Assembly: GCA_015491615.1 (NCBI GenBank)
Contig: WFVN01000169.1
Coordinates: 1 to 18,444, forward strand
Reading direction: 5' to 3'
Length of the DNA stretch: 18,444 bases
Origin: Gammaproteobacteria bacterium
Lineage (GTDB): Bacteria; Pseudomonadota; Gammaproteobacteria; S012-40
Shown here: positions 1 through 8,547 of the stretch, in pieces
Position numbering within the stretch: position 1 is the first letter of the stretch
How the letters are laid out: each line of letters starts with the position of its first letter
Made by a program: the position numbers and the translations under genes
Notes under the pieces: generated by a model
Seen by the model: the letters and a program-made list of their open reading frames with translations, nothing else
What the model was told of the DNA's origin: nothing
The model's database searches: none

Positions 1-52
1 GTATGGCACCAACCTTGCTCATCCCCCAGGGAACCCATGCGAGAGGTCAACC
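1..52. other. Spacer upstream of flgG
   Basis: These 52 bases hold the flgG ribosome site (AGAGGT). No frame shows a recognisable FlgF C-terminus, so this is probably a short flgF-flgG spacer. No promoter is evident. Confidence 0.4.
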
Positions 53-838
53 ATGGAACGAGCCCTGTGGATCGCCAAGACCGGTCTGGACGCGCAGCAG
101 ACGCGCATGGCCGTCATTTCCAACAACCTCGCCAACGTGGGCACCACCGGCTACAAGAAGGCACGCGCCGTGTTCGAGGACCTCATCTACCAGAACGTGC
201 GCCAGCCGGGGGCTCAGGCCAGCGAAAGCACCATCCTCCCCTCCGGCCTCATGCTCGGCTCCGGGGTGCGCACGGTGGCCACGCAGAAACTGCACGCCCA
301 GGGCAACCTGGTGAACACCGAGAACGCCTTCGACCTGGCCGTGCAGGGGCGTGGTTTCTTTCAGATCCTCCTCCCCGACGGCACCATCGCCTACACCCGC
401 GACGGCAGCTTCCAGGTGGACGCCCAGGGCAACCTGGTGACCGCCGCCGGCTATCTCGTTCAACCGGGCATCACCATCCCCCAGGACGCCCAGAGCGTCA
501 CCATCGGCGCCGATGGTACGGTCACCGTTACCACCCCCGGGGCGGTGGCCGGCGACAACGTGGGGCAGTTGCAACTGGCCGACTTCGTCAACCCCGCCGG
601 CCTGCAGCCGCGTGGCGAGAACCTGTTCCTGGAGACGGTCGCCTCCGGTCCGCCGCGCGTCGCCACCCCCGGCCTGGACGGGGTGGGTACCCTCATCCAG
701 GGCGCGCTCGAATCGTCCAACGTCAACGTCGCCGAAGAGTTGGTGAACATGATCGAGACCCAGCGCGCCTACGAGATGAACTCCAAGGCCATCGCCGCCG
801 TGGACGGCATGCTCCGTTACATCAGCAACAACACCTGA
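53..838 (+). CDS. flgG: Flagellar basal-body distal rod protein FlgG
   Basis: FlgG polymerises in the periplasm to form the distal rod that joins the proximal rod to the hook. The 261-residue product matches the usual length of about 260. The N-terminus carries the rod/hook family signature ISNNLANVGTTGYKK near residues 22-36. The C-terminus has the matching coiled-coil segment SSNVNVAEELVNMIETQRAY, followed by NSKAIAAVDGML. These terminal helices pair to pack axial proteins. The ATG at 53 follows an AGAGGT ribosome site. The gene lies 11 bases upstream of flgH and is probably in one operon with flgH and flgI. The order G-H-I is the standard flg order; flgF would lie just upstream of the window. 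Identification is secure. Confidence 0.97.
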   Translation: MERALWIAKTGLDAQQTRMAVISNNLANVGTTGYKKARAVFEDLIYQNVRQPGAQASESTILPSGLMLGSGVRTVATQKLHAQGNLVNTENAFDLAVQGRGFFQILLPDGTIAYTRDGSFQVDAQGNLVTAAGYLVQPGITIPQDAQSVTIGADGTVTVTTPGAVAGDNVGQLQLADFVNPAGLQPRGENLFLETVASGPPRVATPGLDGVGTLIQGALESSNVNVAEELVNMIETQRAYEMNSKAIAAVDGMLRYISNNT

Positions 839-849
839 GGACGGCCGCC

Positions 850-1518
850 ATGAAACGCCTGTTTTCCCTGTTCCTGCTGCCCCTGGCCGGCTGCGCCACG
901 CTGCCCCCGCCCCCTCCCGATCCCGGCTTCGTCGCCGTGCGCCCGCAGATCGCCTTGCCGCCGCCGCGCCAGGACGGCGGCCTCTATCGGGACGGCTACG
1001 GCGCCAGCCTGTTCTCCGACCCCTCGGCGCGCAACGTGGGCGACCTCATCACCGTCATCCTGGAGGAGCGCACCCAGGCCAAGAAGAGCGCCACCACCTC
1101 CGCCAACAAGCAACAGAGCCTGGACGTGCCCGCCCCCACCCTGTTCGGTGGGGGGGTCGCCTTCCGCGGTCAGAACGTTTTGGAGACCTCTCTGGAATCG
1201 ACGCGTAATTTCAAGGGGCGTGGCGACTCTTCCCAGAGCAACAGCCTCACCGGTCGCATCACCGTCACCGTCGCCGAGGTGCTGCCCAACGGTAACCTGT
1301 GGGTACAGGGGGAGAAGCGCCTCACCCTCAACGAGGGCTCGGAGTTCATCCGTTTCTCCGGCGTGGTGCGACCGGAGGACATCCGCGGCGACAACACCGT
1401 CCTCTCCAGCCAGGTGGGCGACGCCACCATCGTCTATTCCGGCCGCGGCACCCTCGCCGACGTCAACCGCCCCGGTTGGCTGGCGCGTATCATGAACAGC
1501 CCCTGGTGGCCCTTCTGA
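850..1518 (+). CDS. flgH: Flagellar L-ring lipoprotein FlgH
   Basis: FlgH forms the L ring, the outer-membrane bushing around the flagellar rod in Gram-negative bacteria. The 222-residue product starts with a lipoprotein signal peptide whose lipobox PLAGC puts the acylated cysteine at residue 15. A proline-rich linker follows. Family landmarks are SLFSDPSARNVGDLITVILEE, then NSLTGRITVTVAEVLPNGNL, GEKRLTLNEGSEFIRFSG and VRPEDI. The gene ends in NSPWWPF. The ATG at 850 sits behind TGAGGA and is the only start that places the lipobox correctly; longer upstream reading in this frame is a shadow of flgG. The next gene, flgI, begins 11 bases after its stop. Confidence 0.97.
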   Translation: MKRLFSLFLLPLAGCATLPPPPPDPGFVAVRPQIALPPPRQDGGLYRDGYGASLFSDPSARNVGDLITVILEERTQAKKSATTSANKQQSLDVPAPTLFGGGVAFRGQNVLETSLESTRNFKGRGDSSQSNSLTGRITVTVAEVLPNGNLWVQGEKRLTLNEGSEFIRFSGVVRPEDIRGDNTVLSSQVGDATIVYSGRGTLADVNRPGWLARIMNSPWWPF

Positions 1519-1529
1519 GGAGAGCGGAC

Positions 1530-2627
1530 ATGCGCGTGGCGATCATCCTGCTGTGGGCGATGCTGGGCCTGACGGGAACGGCCCAGGCGGAGCGCATCAA
1601 GGACCTGGCCCAGGTGGCCGGGGTGCGCTCCAACCAGTTGGTGGGCTACGGCCTGGTGGTGGGCCTGGACGGCACCGGCGACCAGTCCACCCAGTCCCCC
1701 TACACGGTGCAGAGCCTCAAGGCCATGCTCGCCAAATTCGGCATCGTCCTGCCGCCGGGGGTGACCCCCAAGCCCAAGAACGTGGCGGCGGTGGCGGTGC
1801 ACGCCGATCTGCCCCCCTTCGTCAAGCCGGGGCAGACCATCGACGTCACCGTTTCCTCCATCGGCAACGCCAAGAGCCTGCGCGGCGGCGCCCTCCTCAT
1901 GACCCCCCTCAAGGGCCCGGACGGCAAGGTGTACGCCATCGCTCAGGGTAACCTGGTGGTGTCCGGCTTCGGCGCCGCCCAGGACGGCTCGCGGGTGACG
2001 GTGAACATCCCCTCCGCCGGGCGCATCCCCAACGGCGCCACCGTCGAGCGCGCCGTGCCCAACGGCTTCGCCCAGGGGGATTCCGTGATCCTCAATCTGC
2101 ACGAGCCCGACTTCACCACCGCCCAGCGCCTCGCCCAGGCCATCGACCATACCCTGGGGGAGGGCACCGCCTTCCCCCTGGACGCCGCCTCCGTGCAGGT
2201 GCGCGCCCCGCGCGACCCGGCCCAGCGGGTGGGCTTCCTGTCGGTGCTGGAGAATCTGGAACTGGAGCCCGGCGAGGCCCCTGCCAAGGTCATCATCAAT
2301 TCTCGCACCGGCACCGTGGTCATCGGCTCGCACGTGCGCGTCACCCCCGCCGCCGTCGCCCACGGCAACCTCACCGTGCGCGTCACCGCCAAGCCGGTGG
2401 TGAGCCAGCCGCCCCCCTTCTCGCAAGGACAGACGCAGGTGGTCCCGCGCACCGACATCGAGATCGAGCAGGAGAAGAACCGCATGTTCGTCTTCGAGGC
2501 GGGCGTCTCCCTGGACGAAATCGTGCGCGCGGTGAACGGCGTCGGCGCCGCCCCCGGCGACCTGGTGGCCATCCTCGAGGCCCTCAAACAGGCCGGCGCC
2601 CTGAGGGCGCAGTTGATCGTCATTTGA
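1530..2627 (+). CDS. flgI: Flagellar P-ring protein FlgI
   Basis: FlgI builds the P ring in the peptidoglycan layer and is exported by the Sec pathway. The 365-residue product has a cleavable signal peptide of about 19 residues ending TAQA. It is followed by the family start ERIKDLAQVAGVRSNQLVGY and GLVVGLDGTGDQ. Other conserved stretches are FGAAQDGS, IPNGATVER and VIINSRTGTVVIG. The ATG at 1530 follows a GAGGAG ribosome site. The usual next gene, flgJ, is absent. Instead the last 8 bases overlap the 3' end of prmC on the other strand, so the flagellar operon ends here with no room for a terminator of its own. Confidence 0.97.
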   Translation: MRVAIILLWAMLGLTGTAQAERIKDLAQVAGVRSNQLVGYGLVVGLDGTGDQSTQSPYTVQSLKAMLAKFGIVLPPGVTPKPKNVAAVAVHADLPPFVKPGQTIDVTVSSIGNAKSLRGGALLMTPLKGPDGKVYAIAQGNLVVSGFGAAQDGSRVTVNIPSAGRIPNGATVERAVPNGFAQGDSVILNLHEPDFTTAQRLAQAIDHTLGEGTAFPLDAASVQVRAPRDPAQRVGFLSVLENLELEPGEAPAKVIINSRTGTVVIGSHVRVTPAAVAHGNLTVRVTAKPVVSQPPPFSQGQTQVVPRTDIEIEQEKNRMFVFEAGVSLDEIVRAVNGVGAAPGDLVAILEALKQAGALRAQLIVI

Positions 2628-3459
2628 GGGGCGGATCGCCCCACCGCCCCAGGGTCACCCGCTCTACCCCGGCCAGGTCGCGGTGCGTTTCCACCGCCTG
2701 GAAGCCCCGTTCGCGGAAGAGGCGGCGGACGGCCGCGCCCTGGTCGTGGCCATGTTCCAGGAGGAGCCAGCCGCCGGGGTGCAGGTGATCGGGGGCGTGG
2801 CAGACGAGGTGGGCCAGGTCGGCCATGCCCCCGTCTTCGGCCACCAGCGCCTCGGGCGGCTCGAAGGGGAGGCTGCCTTCCTCCAGGTGCGGGTCGCCGG
2901 GGGCGACGTAGGGAGGGTTGGCGCAGATCAGGTGCGCTCGGGTGCCGGCCAGGGGGGCGAACCAGTCGCCCCGGCGCAGTGCCAGGTTGGGCACTTGGAG
3001 CCGGCGGCGGTTCTCCTCCGCCACCGCCAGGGCGGCTCGGGAGCGGTCCACGGCGATCACCCGGCAGGCAGGGCGCTCGCGGGCGAGGGCGATGGCGATG
3101 GCGCCGGAGCCGGTGCCCAGGTCGACCAGGTGCCAGGGGGCGTCCTCGGGGATGCGCGCCAGGGCGGCGTTCACCAGGGTCTCCGTCTCCGGGCGCGGGA
3201 CCAGCACCGCCGGCGTCACCACCAGTTCGAAGTCCCAGAAACCCTTGCGGCCGGTGAGGTAGGCGAGGGGCTCGCCGCGCGCGCGGCGCTCGATCCAGTC
3301 GAGCAGGCGCGCCCAGGCGTCCGCGTCCACGGGCCGTTCGGGGAAGGCGAGGAGGATGGCGCGGTCCACCGCCAGGGCGGCGCTCGCCAGGTGGTCGGCC
3401 TCGTCGCGGGGCAGGCGCGTGCGGGCCCGGGCGAGGGCCTCGCCGAGGGTGCGGCTCAT
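2620..3459 (-). CDS. prmC: Release factor glutamine N5-methyltransferase PrmC (HemK)
   Basis: PrmC uses S-adenosylmethionine to methylate the glutamine of the GGQ motif in release factors RF1 and RF2, which speeds termination. The 279-residue product has a helical N-terminal domain for release-factor binding. It contains the linker motif YLTGRKGFWDFELVVTPAVL and PRPETE near residue 89. The Rossmann methylase domain follows, with the SAM motif DLGTGSG at 113-119 and the catalytic NPPY at 181-184. The ATG at 3459 overlaps the prfA stop as ATGA, which suggests translational coupling to its own substrate. The 3' end overlaps flgI by 8 bases, tail to tail. Confidence 0.97.
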   Translation of the reverse strand: MSRTLGEALARARTRLPRDEADHLASAALAVDRAILLAFPERPVDADAWARLLDWIERRARGEPLAYLTGRKGFWDFELVVTPAVLVPRPETETLVNAALARIPEDAPWHLVDLGTGSGAIAIALARERPACRVIAVDRSRAALAVAEENRRRLQVPNLALRRGDWFAPLAGTRAHLICANPPYVAPGDPHLEEGSLPFEPPEALVAEDGGMADLAHLVCHAPDHLHPGGWLLLEHGHDQGAAVRRLFRERGFQAVETHRDLAGVERVTLGRWGDPPLK

Positions 3460-4544
3460 GCCTCCTCGGCCAGGGCCGCCAGTTGGTCGGCCTGGTGTTC
3501 CTGGAGGAGTGGTTCGATGAGCAGGTCCAGGTCCCCTTCGAGGATCTGCTCCAGCTTGTAGAGGGTGAGGTTGATGCGGTGGTCGGTGACCCGCCCCTGG
3601 GGGAAGTTGTAGGTGCGGATGCGCTCCGAGCGGTCGCCGGAGCCCACCAGGTCGCGGCGGGTGGCGGCCTGCTCCCGCTGCCGGCGCTCCCGTTCGCGGG
3701 CCAGCAGGCGCGCCTGCAGCAGGGCCAGGGCGCGGGCGCGGTTCTTGTGCTGGGAACGCTCGTCCTGGCATTCCACGACGATGCCGGTGGGCAGGTGGGT
3801 GATGCGCACGGCGGAGTCGGTCTTGTTGACGTGCTGGCCGCCGGCGCCGGAGGCGCGGAAGGTGTCGATGCGCAGGTCCGCCGGGTCGATGTCCACGGTT
3901 TCGATGTCCTCCACTTCGGGGAGGACGGCGACGGTGGCGGCGGAGGTGTGGATGCGGCCCTGGGATTCGGTCTCGGGGACCCGCTGCACGCGGTGCACCC
4001 CCGATTCGAACTTGAGGCGGGCGTACACCCCGCGGCCCTGGATGCGCAGGATGACCTCCTTGTAGCCGCCGTGCTCGCCCGGGGAGGCGCTCATGATCTC
4101 CACCCGCCAACCCTTGGCCTCGGCGTAGCGGGTGTACATGCGCATCAGGTCGCCGGCGAACAGGGCTGCCTCGTCGCCGCCGGTGCCGGCGCGGATCTCC
4201 AGGAAGACATTGGCCTGGTCGTGGGGGTCGGGAGGGACGAGGAGGCGCAGCAGTTCCCGTTCGAGCGCCTCCCGGCGGGCCTCGATGCGGGCCAGTTCGT
4301 CACGGGCCAGCTGGCGCATCTCCGGGTCCTCGTCCTCCAGCATGGCCTCGGCGGCGAGTTGTTCTTCGCCCAAGCCCTGGTACTCGGCCCAGGCGCGGGC
4401 CAGGGGTTCCAGTCGGGCGTATTCCTGGGAGAGGGCGCGGAAGCGGTCCTGGTCTTCGATGACCTCGGGTTCGCCCAGGAGCGCGGCCACCTCCTGGGCA
4501 CGCTCGGCCAGCCGGACCAGTTTCTCGCGCAGGGTGGGTTTCAC
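3456..4544 (-). CDS. prfA: Peptide chain release factor 1 (RF1)
   Basis: RF1 reads UAA and UAG stop codons and triggers peptidyl-tRNA hydrolysis. The 362-residue protein is close to the usual 360. GGQ lies at residues 235-237 in GAGGQHVNKTDSAVR. The codon-recognition tripeptide is P-E-T at 190-192 in RVPETESQGRIHTS, which fits the RF1 pattern PxT rather than the RF2 pattern SPF. The start is GTG at 4544, since the bases there read GTGA and overlap the hemA stop. The stop overlaps the prmC start as ATGA. The hemA-prfA-prmC order is conserved in gammaproteobacteria and points to one transcript. Confidence 0.97.
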   Translation of the reverse strand: MKPTLREKLVRLAERAQEVAALLGEPEVIEDQDRFRALSQEYARLEPLARAWAEYQGLGEEQLAAEAMLEDEDPEMRQLARDELARIEARREALERELLRLLVPPDPHDQANVFLEIRAGTGGDEAALFAGDLMRMYTRYAEAKGWRVEIMSASPGEHGGYKEVILRIQGRGVYARLKFESGVHRVQRVPETESQGRIHTSAATVAVLPEVEDIETVDIDPADLRIDTFRASGAGGQHVNKTDSAVRITHLPTGIVVECQDERSQHKNRARALALLQARLLARERERRQREQAATRRDLVGSGDRSERIRTYNFPQGRVTDHRINLTLYKLEQILEGDLDLLIEPLLQEHQADQLAALAEEA

Positions 4545-5806
4545 TCGAGATCGACGTCTTTGAGGTCGAACAGTTCGGCGGCGCTCATGAGGAAGTCCAC
4601 CCGCCCTTCGCTGCCGGCGCGGCGGATCTGGGTGGACGGGATGTGGAGGAACTTGTTGGTGAGGCCGTGGGCGAGGCGGCGGACGACCGCTTCCGGGTCT
4701 TGCCCTGCGCGCAGTTGCCGCAGGGCCTTCTCCAGCTCCCGCTCGGCCGTCTGGTGGGCCTGTTCGCGGACCATGCGGATGAGGGTGTTGGCGGCCTGGG
4801 CGCGCAGCCAGCCCATGAAGCGCAGGGTCTGCACGTCGATGATCTCTTCCGCCTTCTTGGCCGCTTCCTGGCGGGACTTGAGTCCTTCCTGGATGATCTC
4901 CTGGAGGTCGTCCACGGTGTACAGATACACGTCCGCCAATTCGCCTACCTCGGGTTCGATGTCGCGTGGCACGGCGATGTCCACCATGAGGATGGGGCGC
5001 CGCTTGCGCGCCTTCAGGGCCCGCTCCACCATCCCTTTGCCGAGGATGGGCAGGCTACTGGCGGTGGAGGCGATGACCAGATCCGCCTCGCTCAGGTGGT
5101 CGCCGATCTCGTCCAGGGCGATGGCGTAGGCCTTGAATTCCTCCGCCAGGGCATGCGCCCGCTCGATGGTGCGGTTGGCGATGACCATACGGCCGATGCC
5201 CTGCTCCTGCAGGTGGCGGGCGGCGAGCTCGATGGTCTCGCCGGCGCCCACCAGCAGGGCGGTGTGGCGACCGAAGTCGGAAAAGAATTGGCGCGCCAGG
5301 GAGACGGCGGCGAAGGCCACCGACACCGGCGAGGCGCCGATGGCGGTGTCGGTGCGTACCTGCTTGGCGACGCCGAAGGTGTGTTGGTAGAGGCGGTCGA
5401 GGATGGCCCCCAGGGTGCCCGCCTCGCAGGCGCGCCGGTACGCTTCCTTCACCTGGCCGAGGATCTGCGGCTCCCCCAGGACCATGGAATCCAACCCCGA
5501 GGCCACCCGCAGCAGGTGACGTACCGCCGCCTGGTCCGGGTGGACGTACACGTAAGGCTCGATCTCGCGCTCGTCCAGCCGATGGTAGTCGGCGAACCAG
5601 CGGCGGATGGGGGAGGCGTCCTCCAGCTCGCCGGAGCAATAGAGTTCGGTGCGGTTGCAGGTGGAGAGGATGGCGGCCTCGTTCACCGCCGGTTGGGAGA
5701 CCAGGTCGCTCAGCGCCTCGGGGATGCGCTCCGGCGGGAAGGCGACCCGCTCACGGATTTCCACCGGTGCGGTCTTGTGGTTGATGCCGAAGGCGAGAAG
5801 GCGCAT
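4541..5806 (-). CDS. hemA: Glutamyl-tRNA reductase
   Basis: HemA reduces glutamyl-tRNA(Glu) with NADPH to glutamate-1-semialdehyde, the first committed step of C5-pathway tetrapyrrole synthesis. The product begins MRLLAFGINHKTAPV, the canonical family start, and is 421 residues long. The catalytic cysteine is Cys50 in STCNRTELY. SGLDSMVLGEPQILGQVKEA follows, then an NADPH-binding fold with LLVGAGETIELAARHL and ANRTIERA. A C-terminal dimerisation helix rich in charged residues ends the protein. I chose the ATG at 5806 by family alignment; it lacks a clear ribosome site, and the reading frame stays open upstream to 5941. Haem supply fits the several c-type cytochromes encoded nearby. Confidence 0.96.
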   Translation of the reverse strand: MRLLAFGINHKTAPVEIRERVAFPPERIPEALSDLVSQPAVNEAAILSTCNRTELYCSGELEDASPIRRWFADYHRLDEREIEPYVYVHPDQAAVRHLLRVASGLDSMVLGEPQILGQVKEAYRRACEAGTLGAILDRLYQHTFGVAKQVRTDTAIGASPVSVAFAAVSLARQFFSDFGRHTALLVGAGETIELAARHLQEQGIGRMVIANRTIERAHALAEEFKAYAIALDEIGDHLSEADLVIASTASSLPILGKGMVERALKARKRRPILMVDIAVPRDIEPEVGELADVYLYTVDDLQEIIQEGLKSRQEAAKKAEEIIDVQTLRFMGWLRAQAANTLIRMVREQAHQTAERELEKALRQLRAGQDPEAVVRRLAHGLTNKFLHIPSTQIRRAGSEGRVDFLMSAAELFDLKDVDLE

Positions 5807-5838
5807 GCGAGCAGTCGGGTGTGCGAGGTGACGGAAAA

Positions 5839-5867
5839 TTCTGCGTGATCCAGTACGTGAATACAAG
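5839..5867 (-). promoter_or_regulatory. Possible sigma-70 promoter for hemA
   Basis: Read on the - strand, TTGTAT (5867-5862) and CAGAAT (5844-5839) are separated by 17 bases and would start transcription shortly before the hemA ATG. Matches are 3 of 6 and 4 of 6 to consensus, so this is only a candidate. Confidence 0.25.
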
Positions 5868-5880
5868 TTATGCGCCAGGG

Positions 5881-5910
5881 ATGAAATACGGGGTGTCGAT
5901 TCGTTATAGT
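5881..5910 (+). promoter_or_regulatory. Possible sigma-70 promoter for the TPR lipoprotein-ispE transcript
   Basis: ATGAAA (5881-5886) and TATAGT (5905-5910) are 18 bases apart, in a locally AT-rich patch of a GC-rich window. They lie about 55 bases before the ATG at 5965. Each box matches at least 4 of 6 consensus bases. The placement between divergent genes supports a promoter, but no start site is known. Confidence 0.4.
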
Positions 5911-5964
5911 TAGCCGCTGTTCCTGCCTGGGCCGGTCCCAAGCATTCGTCACTCCGGAGGCCCG

Positions 5965-7692
5965 ATGAAATCCATCGTCCTGCCCGTTCTCGTGTTGAGC
6001 CTGGGGGGCTGCGCCGTCCAGCGGGGCCCTGCGCCGTCGGTCATCGGGGAGATACCGCGTATTCAGACCCCGGTGACGGCGACGACCACCCCTTCGGAGG
6101 AGTCCCTGCGCGCCGAGCTCATCTACGAACTGCTGGTGGCTGATCTGGCCGCCCGTCAGGGAGATCTGGAGACCGCCCTGCACAATTACCTGAGCGTCGC
6201 CCATGCCAGTCGTGATCCGCAGGTGGCCCGCCAGGCGGTGCGTGTGGCGGTGTTGGCGCAAGACCCGAAAAAGGCCCTGGAAGCGGCGCGCCTGTGGGTG
6301 GAACTGGTGCCCGAGTCTCTGGAGCCCCAGCGCGTCCTGGGCGTGCTGCTGGTGCGCAACGGCCTCATCGACGAGGCGGTGCGGACCTATGCTGCTTTGG
6401 TTGCCCGCGAGGCCGAGGTGGGACCGGCCATCCTCCAAGTGGCCGCCATGTTGCGACGTGAGACGGACAAGGAGGGTGCCTTGCGAGTGATGCGCGATCT
6501 GGCCCGCCAGTATCCCGATGTGCCCGAGGCCCACTATGCCCTCGCTTCCGTCGCCCACTGGGCGGGCGACCCCGAGTTGGCCCTGCGAGAGATCGACGAG
6601 ACCCTGCGCTTGGAGCACGAGGGGACGGCGGCGGTCGTTCTCAAGGCCCGTATCCTGGTGGACGCCAAGGGCCTGGATGCCGCCATCGCCTACCTCCAGT
6701 CGTACCTGACCGAACACCCCAAGGCCACCTCCGTGCGTCTGGAGTTGGCCCGCCGCTTGGTGGAAGCACGTCGTTTGGCAGAGGCCCGTGGGCAATTCGA
6801 GACCCTCGCCGCCCAGACCCCCGACGACCCGGACGTCCTCTACGCCCTGGCCATGCTGGCCATGCAGTTCGGCGACGTGGAGGAGGCCGAGGGCTATCTG
6901 GAGCACCTCTACAATTTGGGCAAGCGGGTGCAGGTGGCGGCTTATTTCCTCGGTCAGGTGGCCGAGGAGCAGGAGCGGTGGGAGGACGCCCTGCGCTGGT
7001 ACCGGAAGGTCCGCCGGGGCGAGTACCGGCTCGACGCGCAACTGCGCATTGCCGCCATCCTCGCCCGCTTGAAGGGCCTGGACGAGGCCCTGGACTACCT
7101 GGACCAGGTGCCCCTCACCAACCTCGACGAAGTGCGCCGCATCTATCTCTTCAAGGCCGGTCTCCTCCAGGACTACAAACGCTACCAGGCCGCCTTCGCC
7201 CTTTTGAGCGAAGTTCTCACCCGCCTTCCCGACGATCCTCAGATCCTCTACGCGCGCGCCTTGGTGGCGGAGCGCCTGGACAAGCTGGACGTGACCGAGG
7301 CGGATCTGCGCAAGATCCTCGAACAGGAGCCGGAGAATGCCGCCGCCCTCAACGCCCTCGGCTACACCCTCGCCGACCGTACCGACCGCCTGGAGGAGGC
7401 CCGCAAACTCATCGAAGCGGCCTACGAGTTACAGCCGGACGATCCCGCCATCATCGACAGTATGGGTTGGATACGCTACCGCGAGGGGGACCTGGAAGGG
7501 GCCGAACGTTTTCTGCGCCAAGCCTACGAGCGTCTGGAAGACGCCGAGATCGCCGCCCATCTGGGCGAGGTCCTGTGGCGCCTGGGCAAGCAAGACGAGG
7601 CCCGCGCCATCCTCCGCAAGGCTCTGGAGAAGGACCCGGACGACGAGGTGCTGCGGGCCACCATCGAGCGCCTGGGCCTGGATTTGAAGTGA
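5965..7692 (+). CDS. Tetratricopeptide-repeat outer-membrane/periplasmic lipoprotein
   Basis: The 575-residue protein starts with a lipoprotein signal whose lipobox LGGC places the acylated cysteine at residue 16. The rest is almost wholly helical TPR repeats, for example ALYELL-type helices near residue 50 and ALNALGYTLADRTDRLEEA near 465-483. The last units read DSMGWIRYREGDLEGAERFL and AHLGEVLWRLGKQDEARAIL. TPR arrays act as protein-protein scaffolds, so a role in envelope assembly is plausible, but no specific function can be assigned. The ATG follows a strong GGAGG site. Its stop overlaps the ispE GTG start. TPR proteins at this hemA-ispE position occur in several gammaproteobacteria, usually beside lolB, which is missing here. 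Confidence 0.9.
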   Translation: MKSIVLPVLVLSLGGCAVQRGPAPSVIGEIPRIQTPVTATTTPSEESLRAELIYELLVADLAARQGDLETALHNYLSVAHASRDPQVARQAVRVAVLAQDPKKALEAARLWVELVPESLEPQRVLGVLLVRNGLIDEAVRTYAALVAREAEVGPAILQVAAMLRRETDKEGALRVMRDLARQYPDVPEAHYALASVAHWAGDPELALREIDETLRLEHEGTAAVVLKARILVDAKGLDAAIAYLQSYLTEHPKATSVRLELARRLVEARRLAEARGQFETLAAQTPDDPDVLYALAMLAMQFGDVEEAEGYLEHLYNLGKRVQVAAYFLGQVAEEQERWEDALRWYRKVRRGEYRLDAQLRIAAILARLKGLDEALDYLDQVPLTNLDEVRRIYLFKAGLLQDYKRYQAAFALLSEVLTRLPDDPQILYARALVAERLDKLDVTEADLRKILEQEPENAAALNALGYTLADRTDRLEEARKLIEAAYELQPDDPAIIDSMGWIRYREGDLEGAERFLRQAYERLEDAEIAAHLGEVLWRLGKQDEARAILRKALEKDPDDEVLRATIERLGLDLK

Positions 7693-8540
7693 AACGGCTC
7701 GACCTGCCCGCGCCCGCCAAACTCAACCTGTTCCTGCACGTCGTCGGCCGGCGTGCCGACGGTTACCATGAATTGCAGACCGTGTTCCAGTTTCTGGACC
7801 ATGGCGATCGTCTCACTCTCGTGCAGCGGGAGGACGGCCATCTGCGGCGCACCTACGACCTGCCGGGGGTACCCGCGGAAGAAGACCTGGTGATGCGTGC
7901 GGCGCGCGCCTTGCAAGCGGCCGCGGACACCCCCCTGGGTGCGGACATCCACCTGGAGAAGCGTCTGCCCATGGGCGGTGGGCTGGGGGGCGGGTCCTCC
8001 GACGCCGCCACCGTCCTGGTGGGGCTGAACCGCCTCTGGAGGCTCGGCTGGTCTTTGCCGTGCCTGGCCGAACTGGGACTCGCCCTGGGGGCGGACGTCC
8101 CCGTGTTCGTCCATGGCCGGGCCGCCTTCGCGGAAGGGGTGGGGGAGCGCCTCACTCCGGTCGCCCCGCCCGAGTCCTGGTACCTGGTGGTCTGCCCGCC
8201 GGTGCGGGTGGACACTGGCGCTGTCTTCGCGGACGAGGGTTTGACACGCAACACACCGCCCATCAAAATATCCGGCCTTTCCGAATGGGAAGGGCGCAAC
8301 GACTGCCAGGCGGTGGTGGTGCGCCGCCATCCGGAGGTGGGGGAGGCCCTGGCATGGCTCTCCCGGCGGGCCGGCAAGGCGCGCATGACGGGTACCGGCG
8401 CCTGTGTCTTCGCCCCCTTCGGGACGGTGGCCCAGGCGCGGCGGGTGGCCCGGGAACTGCCGCCCCGCTGGCAGGGCTTCGTGGCCCGTGGCTGCAATCG
8501 TTCGCCATTGCACCGGGCCCTGGACGAAGAAGGCGATTGA
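7689..8540 (+). CDS. ispE: 4-diphosphocytidyl-2-C-methyl-D-erythritol kinase
   Basis: IspE phosphorylates CDP-methylerythritol with ATP in the MEP pathway of isoprenoid synthesis. The 283-residue product is a GHMP kinase. The N-terminal substrate motif is PAPAKLNLFLHVVGRRADGY, with the catalytic lysine at residue 11. The glycine-rich ATP loop is PMGGGLGGGSSDAA at 94-107. The GADVPVF motif near 134-140 supplies the catalytic aspartate. The C-terminal loop is MTGTGACVF at 233-241. The start is GTG at 7689, overlapping the TPR stop as GTGA, which suggests translational coupling. A tRNA-Gln gene begins 7 bases after its stop, as in many gammaproteobacteria. Confidence 0.96.
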   Translation: MKRLDLPAPAKLNLFLHVVGRRADGYHELQTVFQFLDHGDRLTLVQREDGHLRRTYDLPGVPAEEDLVMRAARALQAAADTPLGADIHLEKRLPMGGGLGGGSSDAATVLVGLNRLWRLGWSLPCLAELGLALGADVPVFVHGRAAFAEGVGERLTPVAPPESWYLVVCPPVRVDTGAVFADEGLTRNTPPIKISGLSEWEGRNDCQAVVVRRHPEVGEALAWLSRRAGKARMTGTGACVFAPFGTVAQARRVARELPPRWQGFVARGCNRSPLHRALDEEGD

Positions 8541-8547
8541 CGATTCT

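Noticed and set aside
1434..2426. 330-codon open frame on - antisense to flgI
   Set aside because: Composition is dominated by G, H, R and A with no domain pattern. It lies entirely opposite flgI, which is certain.
3483..5129. Long open frame of 548 codons on + across prmC, prfA and hemA
   Set aside because: It is antisense to three securely identified genes and has no family-like motifs. Long shadow frames are expected in GC-rich DNA with few stop codons.
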